A DNA stretch of 64,000 nucleotides from Bettongia penicillata ogilbyi. Lineage: Eukaryota > Chordata > Mammalia > Diprotodontia > Potoroidae. The notes below the pieces were generated by a model. It did not search any database and had not been told where the DNA came from. It saw nothing but the letters and a program-made list of their open reading frames with translations. Below are positions 23,130-54,047 of this stretch, piece after piece. The stretch lies in NCBI GenBank assembly GCA_023548195.1, contig JAJHZJ010000694.1:1984001-2048000 (forward strand), written 5' to 3'. A program made the position numbers and the translations under genes. How positions within the stretch are numbered: position 1 is the first letter of the stretch; each line of letters begins with the position of its first letter.

Positions 23130-23345
23130 GGGGCAGCTAGATGGAGCATTATATAGAATGTCAAGTCTGAATCCAGCCTCAGATACTTATTAGTTCTGTG
23201 ACCCTGGATAAGTCACTTAACTTCTGTTTGCTTCAGTTTCCTCATTTGTAATATGGGGATAATTACAACACCTATTTCCCAGGGTGGTTGGGAGGATCAA
23301 TAATTACATAATGATAATAATTAGATATAGAGATAAAAATTATAA
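23130..23345 (+). mobile_element. Marsupial SINE with MIR-like tail
   Basis: GGGGGGCAGCTAGATGGAGC, TCAGATACTTATTAGTTCTG and GTCACTTAACTTCTG, then GTTTCCTCATTTGTAATATG and GATAATTACAACACC. Confidence 0.8.
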
Positions 23346-23372
23346 AATGCAGAAACAGTGTAGTAGATGCTT

Positions 23373-23570
23373 GTGTGGTTTGTCCTTCACTCTTGAAGAG
23401 GACCATGACATCAGGAAGATGATGTCATGACTTGCGAGGGAGGTGGATTTAAGTGAGGGAGGTAGTGCAAAGTCACCAGCCTCACCTTCTCCTTCTGATT
23501 CATCCAGTGGCCAGATATGGATCAGGACAGCTGGAGATGGCCCAGGATGCAGTGTATAGTAGAAGCTATT
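23373..23570 (-). mobile_element. SINE 3' tail unit (RTE-like), minus strand
   Basis: TTTGTCCTTCACTCTTGAAG, ATGATGTCATGACTTGCG and GTCACCAGCCTCACCTTCTC form the right half of the dimeric SINE seen complete at 47528-47845, here without the tRNA half. Confidence 0.7.
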
Positions 23571-25367
23571 TAAATGTTAGCTAGCATAACTATTTTAGTT
23601 AAACTTTATTATACCCTCCTACCAACTAGCATCAAGCTCTGCACATAGGAGGCATTTTGTAAGTGCTTGTTGAATTTATTGGAAGGGTCAATTTGACCTT
23701 TTTGTTTGGCCCAATCACCTTCCTTGGTGTTAAAACCAAGAACCCTCTCCATTTTAATCTCAGTGAGATTAGAGAGTGGTCAAGAGAAGACCTGAATGAA
23801 CCAGAAAGCTACAGAGGGGAAGCTTAGAAATGCAAAGAGACAACTCTACCAGTGTGGCTCTGTTGATGGAGTGTGGGGAAGGGGTCAGTTTGGGGGTTCG
23901 GGACTTATGATTCCCCAGAGTGATGCAGATTGGCAGATCATATTTAATGCATATTCTTAGGGAGTTTGCTGGGGATAACTGAGAAGGTGGATGACTTGTT
24001 GCAGTCTCAGGAATAGCAAGTGTTGGAGGAATGACTTCAGTCTGATTCCAAAACTGGTCTTCTGGCTAGGGTACCATGCTGCTTTTCTGCAAGGGAAGAA
24101 ATAAAAGTCACGGTATTTCCAAATCACCTCCAAGGAAGGGAAGTTTCTAATTATATGAAGAAAAATGGGAAATTCTCAGGACATTTCCCTTCATGTGTAA
24201 GGGTGATAGTGAGGAAAGACAATTGGTCTAAGCCATCTGGGTTCTAGACTTGTATCTATCACTAACAAGCTGGGTGATCTTGGAGCAGAAAGCAGTTTGG
24301 GCCAGGTGACTTTGTCCGACCAAACAAACTGAACATAGAAGGCACCCAATTTAGAGGGCTACGATGGCATTTAGCAATCCGTTAGCACCAGAGACAACAG
24401 AGCTTAGCATTTCCCTAGGCAAGGATCATTAGTCAAAAGAGAAAACTCCAGGATAGTGGGCTGGAGTATGCTCTGCCTCCAGGGGTATCCTTGCACTTAA
24501 TGTTTCAGGAATTTCTGTCTCTGCACCATAGCATAGTATTCTCTCCCTATCTCTACCTGGTGCAAAAATTCTATATTAGAGCTCTGCCTTGGATAAATCA
24601 CTTTTCTCTCTAGATGTTTCCTAATCCATAAAATGAGGGATTCCCTTGCAGTTCTAACTTCTTTAGTAAATATCACATCCACATAAATATGTATATATGA
24701 TATATATGTGACCCAAGGTCCCAGAAGGAATTAATGGCAGAGAACTAGAAACTGGATTTCCCAACATCTAGTTCAATGCTCTTTCCACATCCCAAGCTTT
24801 CACCCTTATTCTTTGGACTTATTTCAGAGAACAACCATTTATTCTTAGGTCTGGCTAATGTTCAACTGAAAACAAAGATTTTTATTTGAAACATTTTTTA
24901 AAGGTGGGTTGAATTGGGAAGCTGCATTTTGATAGGATCCTCTAATTAAGCGTAAGGTAACACATGACATATTAGTCTAGTCTCTTAGTTTACACAAAGC
25001 TATCTCAAATAATGAAATGTTGTCAAATTCCTCCAATCCTTCGAGACCTTTGACACACCCTCAAGTCCACTCATCTTTTTCTATTTTTCCTGTCTTATCT
25101 TGTCAAGACAGTCAAGGCAGACTATCTTGCTTAGCCAAGGTTCTGTTGGCATATACAGCCTATGACCTCGTCCTTGCCTTCAAATATTGTATACTCAAGT
25201 TGATAAGATATTGATCTTGAAACAGCATAAAAAATGCAAGAGAGTGCATAATTATGTGCTAAACTGTATGGCACTGCAAAGAATCAGTGGAAGGAGATAG
25301 TGGTAAGGACAGAAGGATGATTGAAGGTCAATAACCCTGGGCTTTCGTCCTGGCTCTTGCATTTTGG
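23571..25367. other. Intergenic with sparse old repeats
   Basis: An L2 3' end lies at about 23600-23695 (TTTGTAAGTGCTTGTTGAATT) and SINE/MIR scraps at 24570-24670 and 24715-24800. An older SINE starting near 25290 is interrupted by the next feature and resumes at about 25590 (TTGGGCAAGTCACATC). Confidence 0.4.
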
Positions 25368-25590
25368 TAGTTGTTTAAATGCTTTTCAGTCATATCAGAT
25401 TCTTCATGACCCTATTTGAGGTTTTTTTGGCAAAGATACTGAAGTGGTTTGCCATTTTCTTCCCTGGCTCATTTTACAGATGAGGAAACTGAGGCAAACA
25501 GGGTTAAGTGATTTGCCCAGGGTCACACAGTTAGTGAGTATCTAAAGTTGGATTTGTACTCAGGTCTTCCTGGCGATCTATCCATATTGG
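25368..25590 (+). mobile_element. RTE/BovB-related SINE
   Basis: TTTCAGTCATATCAGATTC, GGCAAAGATACTGAAGTGG and TTTGCCATTTTCTTCC form the BovB-like segment; the core is ATGAGGAAACTGAGGCAAAC and GCCCAGGGTCACACAG. It sits inside an older SINE. Related copies are at 28345-28545 and 49246-49445. Confidence 0.8.
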
Positions 25591-26064
25591 GCAAGTCACA
25601 TCTTCTTTCTTGGCCTGTTTCCCTTTCCTATTCTGACAATTTCGCTAATTGAAACAAATATAAGACCTACATGTCAGAGAACACTGAGAAAGCTGCCCCT
25701 GGAGAAAAGGCACTTACTTTAAAGATGGTTAGAGCAATGGGTCTTCCTGAATCTAATCTGCATATGATTGACAAGAGTCCTTTGGAATGATAGTTGGGAA
25801 ACGCTGGCCCCTAGAATTGTTTTGTGACTGTTGGACAGATATAAATTGATTAGTTATACTGTAGTAAATAAAAATGAAGATTTTGTTAATCACCATGACT
25901 TAGAATTAAAAGAATCTGATTTTCCTAGGGAAAATGTTTGAAAAGATTTCAGAACTGCTTAGAAACATCTTTCCCACAACATTACCCAGTTTTGGCCATC
26001 ATTGTCATTTCCCTCCCACTGAAATTTTTGGATTTTGACTCTTGGTTTCTGGGCTTTGATAAGG

Positions 26065-26412
26065 ATGTTAGGCTTAGCATGAATTTAGAGTTAGGGCTAG
26101 AGTTGAAGTAAGATTGGGAATTAAGGGTCATCATTAGAGGCTCAGGGTTTTAGTCTTGATTTAGAGTAGGAAGCATGGGCATTTAAGGTTAGGTTTAGAT
26201 TCAGAGTCTTTAGGGTTGGAGCGAAAGGGTGAGGGTTGGTTGGAGTTGCAGGCATTTAGAGTTTGGGTTAAGGGTAAGGGGCATATTAGGTTGGTTTAGA
26301 GTCAGAGGGTTATGTTTGGAGGGGGAGATATTTTATAGTTTTAGTTAGAGTGGGAGACTTAGAGTTTGGTTAGAGTCCCGCATTTTGGGTTAGGGTTAGG
26401 ATTTAGGTTTAC
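26065..26412 (+). repeat. Degenerate TTAGGG-like tract
   Basis: About 350 bp of T/A/G-rich sequence built from variants of TTAGGG: TTAGAGTTAGGG, TTAAGGTTAGG, TTAGAGTTTGGGTTAAGGG, and one near-perfect run GGGTTAGGGTTAGG at about 26389-26402. C is very rare on this strand. It looks like a decayed telomere-type minisatellite or an old interstitial telomeric insertion. Confidence 0.7.
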
Positions 26413-26499
26413 TTACCTTAACATGGGCTTCCAAATCACTTCTGGGACATTTACTGTCCCCATTTTCACTTTTGTCTTCCCCTTTCCTCTGCTTTCTGG

Positions 26500-26870
26500 T
26501 TCCCCTTTATGCGTTGTATCCTCCTACCCCCATTCCTCCCTGCCCCCCCAGCCCATTACAATGTAAGCTCTCAGGGTAGGGGCTGTCTTACTTGCTTATA
26601 TTTGTGTCCTGAATGCATCCACCATTCTACACCTGGGGTTTCACTTGCTTTGTGCCTCAGTCTAATGGCATGTCAAGGTGAAGTGCTCTCTTCCATATGG
26701 CCACCTCGCTAGCCACATGTCCTTCCTGACAGAGATCACCTGTGCACCTTTGCCAGGTCCTTTACTGAAATTGCACCATCTTCTTCATCTGACTAATCTC
26801 ACTGGTAGCACAGTATATCCAGGTGTCCTTCATTCTCAGAAAACTAGTGACACAAACTTTTGAACTTTTT
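26500..26870 (+). repeat. L2-like 3' fragment
   Basis: TTACAATGTAAGCTCTCAGG and TAGGGGCTGTCTTACTTGC resemble the L2 terminal phrase TGTAAGCTCCTTGAGGGCAGGG. The 26690-26870 part is uncertain. Confidence 0.5.
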
Positions 26871-27004
26871 GCATTAATTAAGTAGAGAACTAATTCATTT
26901 TACAGAACCCAATACCCTGAACCTCCAGGATTGTTCAGGCTACTTACTGTGTTTGAAAGAAAGGTGGCCTATGGCCGCCCAGCTCTGTTAATAAGTGATG
27001 CCTT

Positions 27005-27070
27005 GTTTAAGAAAGCAGTCAAATAAGTCTGAGTAATAAGAAAGCAGACCAAATAAGTCTATGAGTAAGG
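27005..27070 (+). repeat. Short tandem duplication (about 30-bp unit)
   Basis: AAGAAAGCAGTCAAATAAGTCT is followed by AAGAAAGCAGACCAAATAAG TCT after a GAGTAAT spacer, two imperfect direct copies. Confidence 0.75.
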
Positions 27071-27189
27071 AGAGAGAAAAGAAAGACCCCGGAGTTGCAA
27101 AAGTGAAACCTGAATAAAGGAATTCACTAGGAGTGACTTACCAAAGAAGCAGCCTTAGCAGGCTTGGTGAGTGAGGAAAGTGCTTTGAA

Positions 27190-27385
27190 GTACTATTTAA
27201 GCAAGAAATTGTCATTGAGATTTTGGAGTAAGGAGACCTAAGTTTGAACCACCTTTCTATTACTTTACTAGATATGTGACCTTGGGCAAGTCATTTGACT
27301 TCTTTGTCTCAATTCTTTATTTGTAGAATAAGATAACTGAACCTTTCAGCTCGAATCCTGTCCAACAATGGGTTGGGGTAGGTGA
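27190..27385 (+). repeat. Old marsupial SINE
   Basis: GAGTAAGGAGACCTAAGTTTG, TGTGACCTTGGGCAAGTCAT and AGATAACTGAACCTTTCAGC mark a complete but diverged SINE. Confidence 0.65.
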
Positions 27386-27446
27386 CTGAAGGATGGGCAA
27401 ATCACTTTAATGTTTAATATGAAAAGTTGATATTTTCACAAATCAC

Positions 27447-27567
27447 ATTGATTGTCTACAGACAATCAATGAAAAAATTAATCAAGTCCTGATTTGAAGC
27501 ATTTTGCAAATTTCAAAGGCATAAATGTTCACATTGAAAATTTATCAATCAGCTCCAGTTGGAGCTG
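27447..27567. other. Two near-perfect DNA dyads
   Basis: ATTGATTGTCT and its exact complement AGACAATCAAT flank a 2-nt spacer at 27447-27470. CAGCTCCA and TGGAGCTG flank a 2-nt spacer at 27550-27567. The surrounding sequence is not an obvious repeat. Function unknown. Confidence 0.6.
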
Positions 27568-28039
27568 GTGCCAGCACACCTCTGCGTCTAACATTCTTTA
27601 AGCTAAAGAAAGATTTGTTGGAATCTGAACTTTTAAATTAAAAACCCCACGGAGGCACAATTTGGCCTAAGAAAACACAACTTTTGGCTTCGAGTGTGGT
27701 TTTCTAAAACTATATCCCGAGTATCTATGTTCTAGAACCTTTATCTTGTCCTTTTCCTAGCTGGAAAGTTCCAATATAATTCCAGAACTCACAGCTATTT
27801 CTTTTGTCCCAGTTCTTTAATGACACTAGATGCTATGTTACAGGGATCATGAAAACAAACTAAGATATTATAACCAACTTTGATAGTAAAGGAAGATATG
27901 ACTACCTACGGACTGAAATCTGTAGCTACTCCTCCATTTGATGAGCCCTTCAGCTCCCATGGGTTTAACTAACTTCTTTATACAGATATACATGCTGCCC
28001 TGGTCTCTCTGCTCACCTCCAGTTGCATAACACCACTTA

Positions 28040-28330
28040 CCTACTAGACATTTCAAAAGAGATATTTCATAATCATCTCAAACTCAATGTCTAAAATGGA
28101 ACTTTTTCTCTTTTCTCAAAAACCTACCCGTTTTTGAACTTTCCTATTTTGGTGGGGGTGGGCGTAGCGGGGGTAGGGGGAATGGAAAGAGGTCAGGGAG
28201 GGAGTGGACCACCATCCTACTAAGCACTAGGCTCACAATCTCAGTATTATCTTCTGCCTTACTCTCCTTCACCCCTAGCCAGTCAGTTGCCAGATCTTGT
28301 AATTTCTGCTGTCACAATGTTTCTCACACA
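28040..28330 (+). repeat. L2 LINE fragment
   Basis: ATCTCAAACTCAATGTCTAA, AATGGAACTTTTTC and CCAGTCAGTTGCCAGATCTTG match the distal L2 coding relic; a G-rich patch (28149-28180) is inserted or mutated within. Confidence 0.6.
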
Positions 28331-28344
28331 CAACTCTTTCTTTC

Positions 28345-28545
28345 CACTTGCACAATCACTCCCTTACTGTTGTTCAGTCAGTTTTGAATCTTTGTGACCC
28401 TATTTTGAGGTTTTGTTGGCAAATACACTGGAGTGGTTTGCCATTTCCTTCTCCAGCTCATTTTACAGATGAGGAAACTGAGGCAAACAGGGTTAAGTGA
28501 CTTGCCCATGGTCATGCAGCTAGTAAGTGCCTGAGGCCATATGGA
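28345..28545 (+). mobile_element. RTE/BovB-related SINE
   Basis: GTTGTTCAGTCAGTTTTGAATC, ACACTGGAGTGGTTTGCC and ATTTCCTTCTCCAGCTCATT, then ATGAGGAAACTGAGGCAAAC and CATGCAGCTAGTAAGTG. Confidence 0.85.
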
Positions 28546-28615
28546 GAAAGCATGTATTTTGGGACATTAATAAACTATTCAGTCAGAGTAACTCCAATAT
28601 ATGTAACCCCTAGAC

Positions 28616-28820
28616 CAAGGGTGGGGAACCTTCTTCCTTGAGGCCACATGTGGTCACCTAGGTCCTCAAATGTGGCCCTTTCACTGAATCTAAACATCAC
28701 AGAACAAATCCCCTTAATAAAAGGATTTGTTCTGTAAAACTTGGACTTAGTCAAAAGGCCACACTCAAGGACCTAGAAGGCCACATGTGATCTTGAGGCT
28801 GTAGGTCCCCCATCCCTACC
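28616..28820 (+). mobile_element. Hairpin hAT-type MITE, copy 1
   Basis: An almost fully self-complementary element: AGGGTGGGGAACCTTC and GGCCACATGTGG on the left return as CCACATGTGATC and CCCCCATCCCTAC on the right, with CTAGGTCCTCAAATGTGG against CACTCAAGGACCTAGAAGG. The centre has TTTGTTCTGT against ACAGAACAAA. No coding capacity. Confidence 0.8.
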
Positions 28821-28829
28821 CCAAACATG

Positions 28830-29000
28830 TGTCATCTCATTTGATCAACCCAACAAACTTTGGGGCTACTATTTTCATCTCAATGATGAAGAATCATCAG
28901 ATTAGGGAGGTAAAGTTAGTTGACAGGAGTCACAGAGCTAGTAAGTGATGGAGACCAGACTCAAATCCAGGCCTTCTGACCACAAGTCATGGGACCACAA
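28830..29000 (+). repeat. MIR fragment
   Basis: TCATCTCATTTGATCAACCC, CACAGAGCTAGTAAGTGATG and CAAATCCAGGCCTTCTGACC. Confidence 0.65.
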
Positions 29001-29864
29001 GAGCTGTGAATGCAGCACCTCATTTCTTCACTTACTCCTTCCAGTTGCTGACTAGCTTGTTGTTTATTAGCCCCTCAGTTGAGGAGAATGAAACAGACCT
29101 CTCTGGTTACAGTGACCCTTGTGAAGCTGCCTTTTTGGTTCCCTAGTAGCACAAGCAACAAAGAACTGGCAGTATCAGCAGAGGGCTTTGAGATCTCAGA
29201 CATTAAAGAGAATCAAAAAGGTGACTAGGCAAGTCTAAGGCAAAATGGCATGAGACTCATCCTTAATACGATTCAGAATAAGATCTTCTCCTTAAAAGAA
29301 CAGTCACATCATTGCAACAAAAAATTATGGAGGGTACGTCTGCACGAGTTCATTCAAGGTGTACAGTGCTTCCTTCCAAGACAGAATAAAAGCTGAAGAA
29401 ATCAGACAATATAGAGAGAGTTTTCATCCATTGGATGAACCATGGAAAATAACTGGAGATTCCTGCAGTTTCATGCCAGCCCTTCATTACCTCAAGACCC
29501 CAAATCATTCATTTAATTTCTCTGAACCTCATTCCTTCCTCTGTTAAGTGAGGAGAAGCACAGCTGCCTCCCTTTCCTCATTCCAGAAGGACTAAGTGCT
29601 AATTATATGGTAAGTGATTTAGGCCCTTAAATCTATACAACAACCTGAATACTTATACACTGAATTTGGCAAAGTGTCAGTGGGGGTAAATTGTTCTGTA
29701 GAGACATTCAGAGAGAAGGCAGGTTGGAAAAAGCCTCTAGGAGAGATCTTCCCTCTTTTGGATAAAGGGTTCAGAGGACTTCTAGAAAACGCTGCACACT
29801 CCTCACTCCAGTCCTGGCCCTGCCATGGTACCAGCTTGGCCTCTCATCGATTTAGTTCTAAACA
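29001..29864. other. Intergenic, nothing recognised
   Basis: No clear repeat or exon. The open frame at 29674-29988 has no family resemblance, enters the SINE to its right and is not supported as a gene. Confidence 0.4.
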
Positions 29865-30023
29865 GAGGACCTGTGGTTCAGTGGGAAGCCTGCTGCATTT
29901 GCAGTCTGATAACCTGAAAGGAAATTCTGTCTTACCTAGCCACTATCTACATGACCTTGGGCAAATTACTTCACCTCAACTGCTGTGATTTCTACATCTG
30001 TTAATTGAGGTAGTTAGACTAAT
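29865..30023 (+). repeat. Old marsupial SINE
   Basis: ACCTGTGGTTCAGTGGGAAG, ATGACCTTGGGCAAATTACTT and CATCTGTTAATTGAGGTAG; its tail directly abuts the next MITE. Confidence 0.65.
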
Positions 30024-30182
30024 CAGGGGTGGGCAACCTGGCAACATGTGACCGTCTAGGTCCTTGACAGAGGCCTTTTGACTGAGTCCAAGTTTCCCAG
30101 AACAGGGGATTTGTTCTATGAAGTTTGGATTCAGTAAAAGGGCTGAACCTGAGGACCTAGAAGGCCATAGGTTACCCACCAA
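30024..30182 (+). mobile_element. Hairpin hAT-type MITE, copy 2
   Basis: It starts CAGGGGTGGGCAACCTGG and ends GGTTACCCACC, with internal complementary blocks GTCTAGGTCCTTGAC and GAGGACCTAGAAGGCC. It is the same family as 28616-28820, about 1.4 kb away in the same orientation. Confidence 0.78.
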
Positions 30183-30194
30183 GGAAGGGAAACA

Positions 30195-30425
30195 AGGCGA
30201 TGATAATAGTAGCTAGAATTAATATAGAACTTTAAGGTTTGCAACTTTACATGTTGCCCCATAACAACCTTGTGAAGTAGATGCTATTTTTTTATCCCAT
30301 TTTACAGATATGGAAACTAAGCCTAAGAGAGGGTAAATGACTTGCCTAGGGTCCTACAGCAAGCAAGAATCTGAGGAAGGATTCAAACTCCAGAATTTCT
30401 GTCTTCAAGTCTAGTACTTGGAACA
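30195..30425 (+). repeat. MIR SINE
   Basis: GATAATAGTAGCTAGAATTA, CATAACAACCTTGTGAAGTAG, CCCATTTTACAGATATGG and GACTTGCCTAGGGTCCTAC. Confidence 0.75.
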
Positions 30426-30428
30426 GAG

Positions 30429-30605
30429 CAGGGATTCTTAATCTTGGACCCCTTTGTCACTCTGATAAAGTCTATATATCCTTTCTCAGAATAAAGTTTT
30501 TAAATGCATAAAATAAAATACATAGAGTTAAAAAAGGAAGCCAAATAGTCCGAACAAAGATGTACTTTTTCCCTTCTCCCTGTTCATGAATTCCCTGAAT
30601 CCCTA
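30429..30605 (+). mobile_element. hAT MITE (TTAAATGCATAAAATAAAA family), copy 1
   Basis: CAGGGATTCTTAATCTTGGA at the left, TCTCAGAATAAAGTTTTTAA and ATGCATAAAATAAAATACAT inside, GAATCCCTAG at the right. The same family recurs at 35443-36022 and 41231-41430. Confidence 0.65.
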
Positions 30606-31261
30606 GTGTAGCATATATAGGAAAGAACTGCGTTACCTGGTCCTCTTCCCTATTACATCCAGCTTTGACCCCAGGGATCAGGGAGTGTAGATTAGAGGAG
30701 GTCTCAAGTGTAATATGAGACTTCTGGGCCTATCCTGGGGTTGGCTTGGCTCTAGAAACCATTCAGCTCTCCCTCAAAAACTATCTGAAAAATAGATGTC
30801 AGTCCTTTTGGACCAGGATTCAGCCTGGTACTGAACCAACCTCTGCAGACTCAACACTAGCTACCTGGACATTCACAGATGTTCACGTAAAGGGACAACA
30901 GTTGTAACTGAGAAGTGTCCTAGCAATAGTCAGGGGCAGTGGGGCAGTGCAGGAAGGTGTTTAAAAGGGACCAGTCAGCGGAAACTAACTGCATTAGAAG
31001 GCATCTGGCCCTGTCTCCAAGTAATGCTGAGGAGAGAGACCAAGACCCCAGGGCTAGAACTCGGGTGATTGGTCATTTAAAGAGGGGAGCCACCAATCCA
31101 CTTTTAAACCTCAAAAGTTAATGTGTCACCAGAAAAAAAAAATTTCTGATAAAGCTTCCCCTTATCTTTGCTTTTATAAAAATTCATGGACTTTAGAATT
31201 TTGAGTTATTAAAAAATAGCATACATGTGAAAAAGGAAAAAAACTAGTCACTTCACAGGTG
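30606..31261. other. Spacer between the convergent genes
   Basis: No recognised repeat; downstream of the inferred SEL1L3 cleavage site. Poly(A)/AT-rich near 31130-31260. Confidence 0.4.
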
Positions 31262-31281
31262 GTAAATAGTATAAAAATAAT

Positions 31282-31287
31282 TTTATT
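31282..31287 (-). terminator. SEL1L3 poly(A) signal AATAAA
   Basis: TTTATT on the + strand reads AATAAA on the minus strand, about 1.13 kb past the stop codon. It is the first canonical hexamer I noted at the end of the repeat-free UTR block, not an exhaustive scan. Confidence 0.6.
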
Positions 31288-31361
31288 TGCTACTGTAAAT
31301 AAAGTAGTGCAAAGGAGAGTAAACTGGACCCACAATATTGCATTACTGATTTAATTATTCT

Positions 31362-31363
<2 letters not shown>

Positions 31364-31395
<32 letters not shown>

Positions 31396-31461
31396 GGCAT
31401 ACATACTCTTCCTCTTTCATATACACACATGTGCACACACACACACACACACACACACACC
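31364..31461 (+). repeat. Two (AC)n microsatellites in the SEL1L3 3' UTR
   Basis: AC runs at 31364-31393 and 31434-31461, read as (GT)n/(UG)n in the SEL1L3 mRNA, separated by about 40 bp. Confidence 0.95.
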
Positions 31462-32421
31462 ATGGCATACCTCTCTCAAAACCCAAGAACCAGGCACGGG
31501 GGGGTGGCTAGGAGCTAAAGGATTGTTTTGTGCATTTTCCATCACCCTATTTCTACTCTAATGTGTAATTCATGGGGGACTACTCTTAAATACTAATCAT
31601 TTTCTAAATGGCATCTGAAGGTTTACAATTGTGAAGAAACCATATCTGGCAATATCATGAAAGCATTTTAAGCACTAGGATCCTAGAAAAATTTTAAGGA
31701 GAAAAATGTAAACCAATTTACAATGACATTTCCTTTTCTGTGTTTCACACGGACTTCACTCTAATTAAGGCTCCTTTTGTTTCCTTTAGGCATGGCAAGA
31801 CAATGAGGAATTTGGTCTGTGCTTTCAGAAGCAGCCAAGGACTCTCCTTCTCCCAAATGCTACGGACCAAAACATTATGAACCCTGCTCAGGGTGCTATT
31901 TGCCTATTTTTCAATAAGGAAAAATTTCAAAAGGACTGAACAGTGATGGAAGGCCTGTTAGAACATAGTTTGCTTTAAGTGGATTTAGACAAAGCACAGG
32001 TAAATAATGTCCCCTAAAATACAGCAATACTACAGTGTAAGTCCAATGACCCATGACCCTGCAGACCATTAAGAGAGCAACAGCCATGTCCTTAACACTA
32101 GTATAGGAAGAGGGTTCCACTGTATTTGCCTGATGTCCTGGGAAAAGCAGTATGAGCTCTGGACATTTCCTTATAACTTAAATATCCATATCCATATGTC
32201 TATATTTAATATACATTTATATTTATTTGCATAAATATAAGTATCATAGAGATATAGATATTTACTCAAGTGCAATATAAACTTCCAGTAGTCAAAACAT
32301 GTTAAAGGGTTTAGCATTACAGTTCCCTGGCTGCAGCATTCCTAATGTCTACTATCAAATACCCATGGTCCAAAGGCTCCATCTCTCATCTAGGGAAACA
32401 TGGAGAGTCAGCAATTCATCC

Positions 32422-52912
<20,491 letters not shown>

Positions 52913-53432
52913 TTAATAATGAATTCCATGTAGTGGCTCTTACAAATATTCTGAGAGAATCTTATACTCAAACATAAGAGGGCACAGAATAAGCAGTTTA
53001 AAAAAAACACGAAATCACGAGTGTTTTTTTAAAATGAATACTGTAGATAAAAATATTGCATGAATTGATTTATTTCTTTTTCATCTTCAAAGGCTGACTG
53101 AGTTCACAGATAAGGGTTTTGTAAACTAGCTGGTACAACGGCACCCTCTACTGGATAAATATTATGTCCAAACACAGGCTGCGGACTGGACTTCATTGCT
53201 CATGTTGTTACAAATCTAAAGATGCCCAGTGTTTTTTGGGGTTTAGGTTTTTTTTTTGAGCCTTCTATTTTTTAAGAAGGTTCATGGGGCTCATGATTCA
53301 GAATTATCTCAGTGAAAGCTTAGTATTCAAGATGTTGGGAGTCTGGCATTAGGATGTCAACTCCTTGAAGATAGGAATTGTTTTCATTTTTTTCTATGTG
53401 TGTTCCTACCACCTAAGGCACTTGTTCATTAT

Positions 53433-53640
53433 TGTTTCTGTTTGTCCTTCATTCTAGAAGATGACCATGGCATCAGGAAGGTGATGCCATGACTTTCAAG
53501 TGAATTGGATTTAAATGATGGAGGACTATGCAAAGTCACCAGCCTCACTTTCTCCTCCAGAGCCATCTAGGTCCAGTGGTAAGCTACAAATCAGGACAAC
53601 TAGAAATGGCCCCTAACCTAAAGCAGTACCTGGCACACAA
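53433..53640 (-). mobile_element. SINE RTE-like tail, minus strand
   Basis: TTTGTCCTTCATTCTAGAAG, GATGCCATGACTTTCAAGTG and GCCATCTAGGTCCAGTGG. Confidence 0.7.
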
Positions 53641-53799
53641 TGGATCCTTAATAAACGCTTGCTGATTGACTCATTTACCGAACTATGGTATGATTTGAAA
53701 ATGGACTCTAGCCATAGAACCACTGTTTCTTTACATTACATTAAATTGGAGTGGTAAGTATGAATAATTCTAAGGTCTTAAAACTATGGGTGGGGTACA

Positions 53800-54033
53800 G
53801 AAGTAACAGAGAGAGCCCTGGATGCAGAGTCAAAAGACCCAAGTTTTAGTCTCTACTTTGCTACTTACTACATGTACAACCTTGGGCCAGTTCCAGGTTA
53901 TCTCGTCACTCCGGGCCTCAAATTGCTCATTTATGAACAACCCTAAAAGATGAACGCATTCTACTTCACAGGGTGGTTGTCAAATTAGAGGCATGTAAAT
54001 TACTTTGTGACTGCAAAGTTCTATATAAATAGG
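53800..54033 (+). mobile_element. Marsupial SINE with MIR-like tail
   Basis: CTGGATGCAGAGTCAAAAGACC, TACAACCTTGGGCCAGTTCC, CACAGGGTGGTTGTCAAATT and GTTCTATATAAATAGG; it ends exactly at the left target duplication of the next element. Confidence 0.75.
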
Positions 54034-54047
54034 TTTCATTTATTATT

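Larger units (their letters stand above)
31262..32421 (-). other. SEL1L3: SEL1L3 3' UTR
   Basis: The stretch between the SEL1L3 stop (32422-32424) and the AATAAA signal read from the minus strand (31282-31287) is free of SINEs and other mobile elements but holds two (AC)n tracts. A UTR of about 1.15 kb is compatible with the human transcript size. The exact cleavage point is inferred, about 20 nt past the hexamer. Confidence 0.7.

Noticed and set aside
28149..28184. G-rich run as a possible quadruplex regulator
   Set aside because: It lies in an L2 relic away from any promoter; G tracts are irregular and nothing else supports a function.
29674..29988. 104-codon + strand open frame between the genes
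   Set aside because: No recognisable domain, no splice or promoter context, and it overlaps a SINE at its 3' end.
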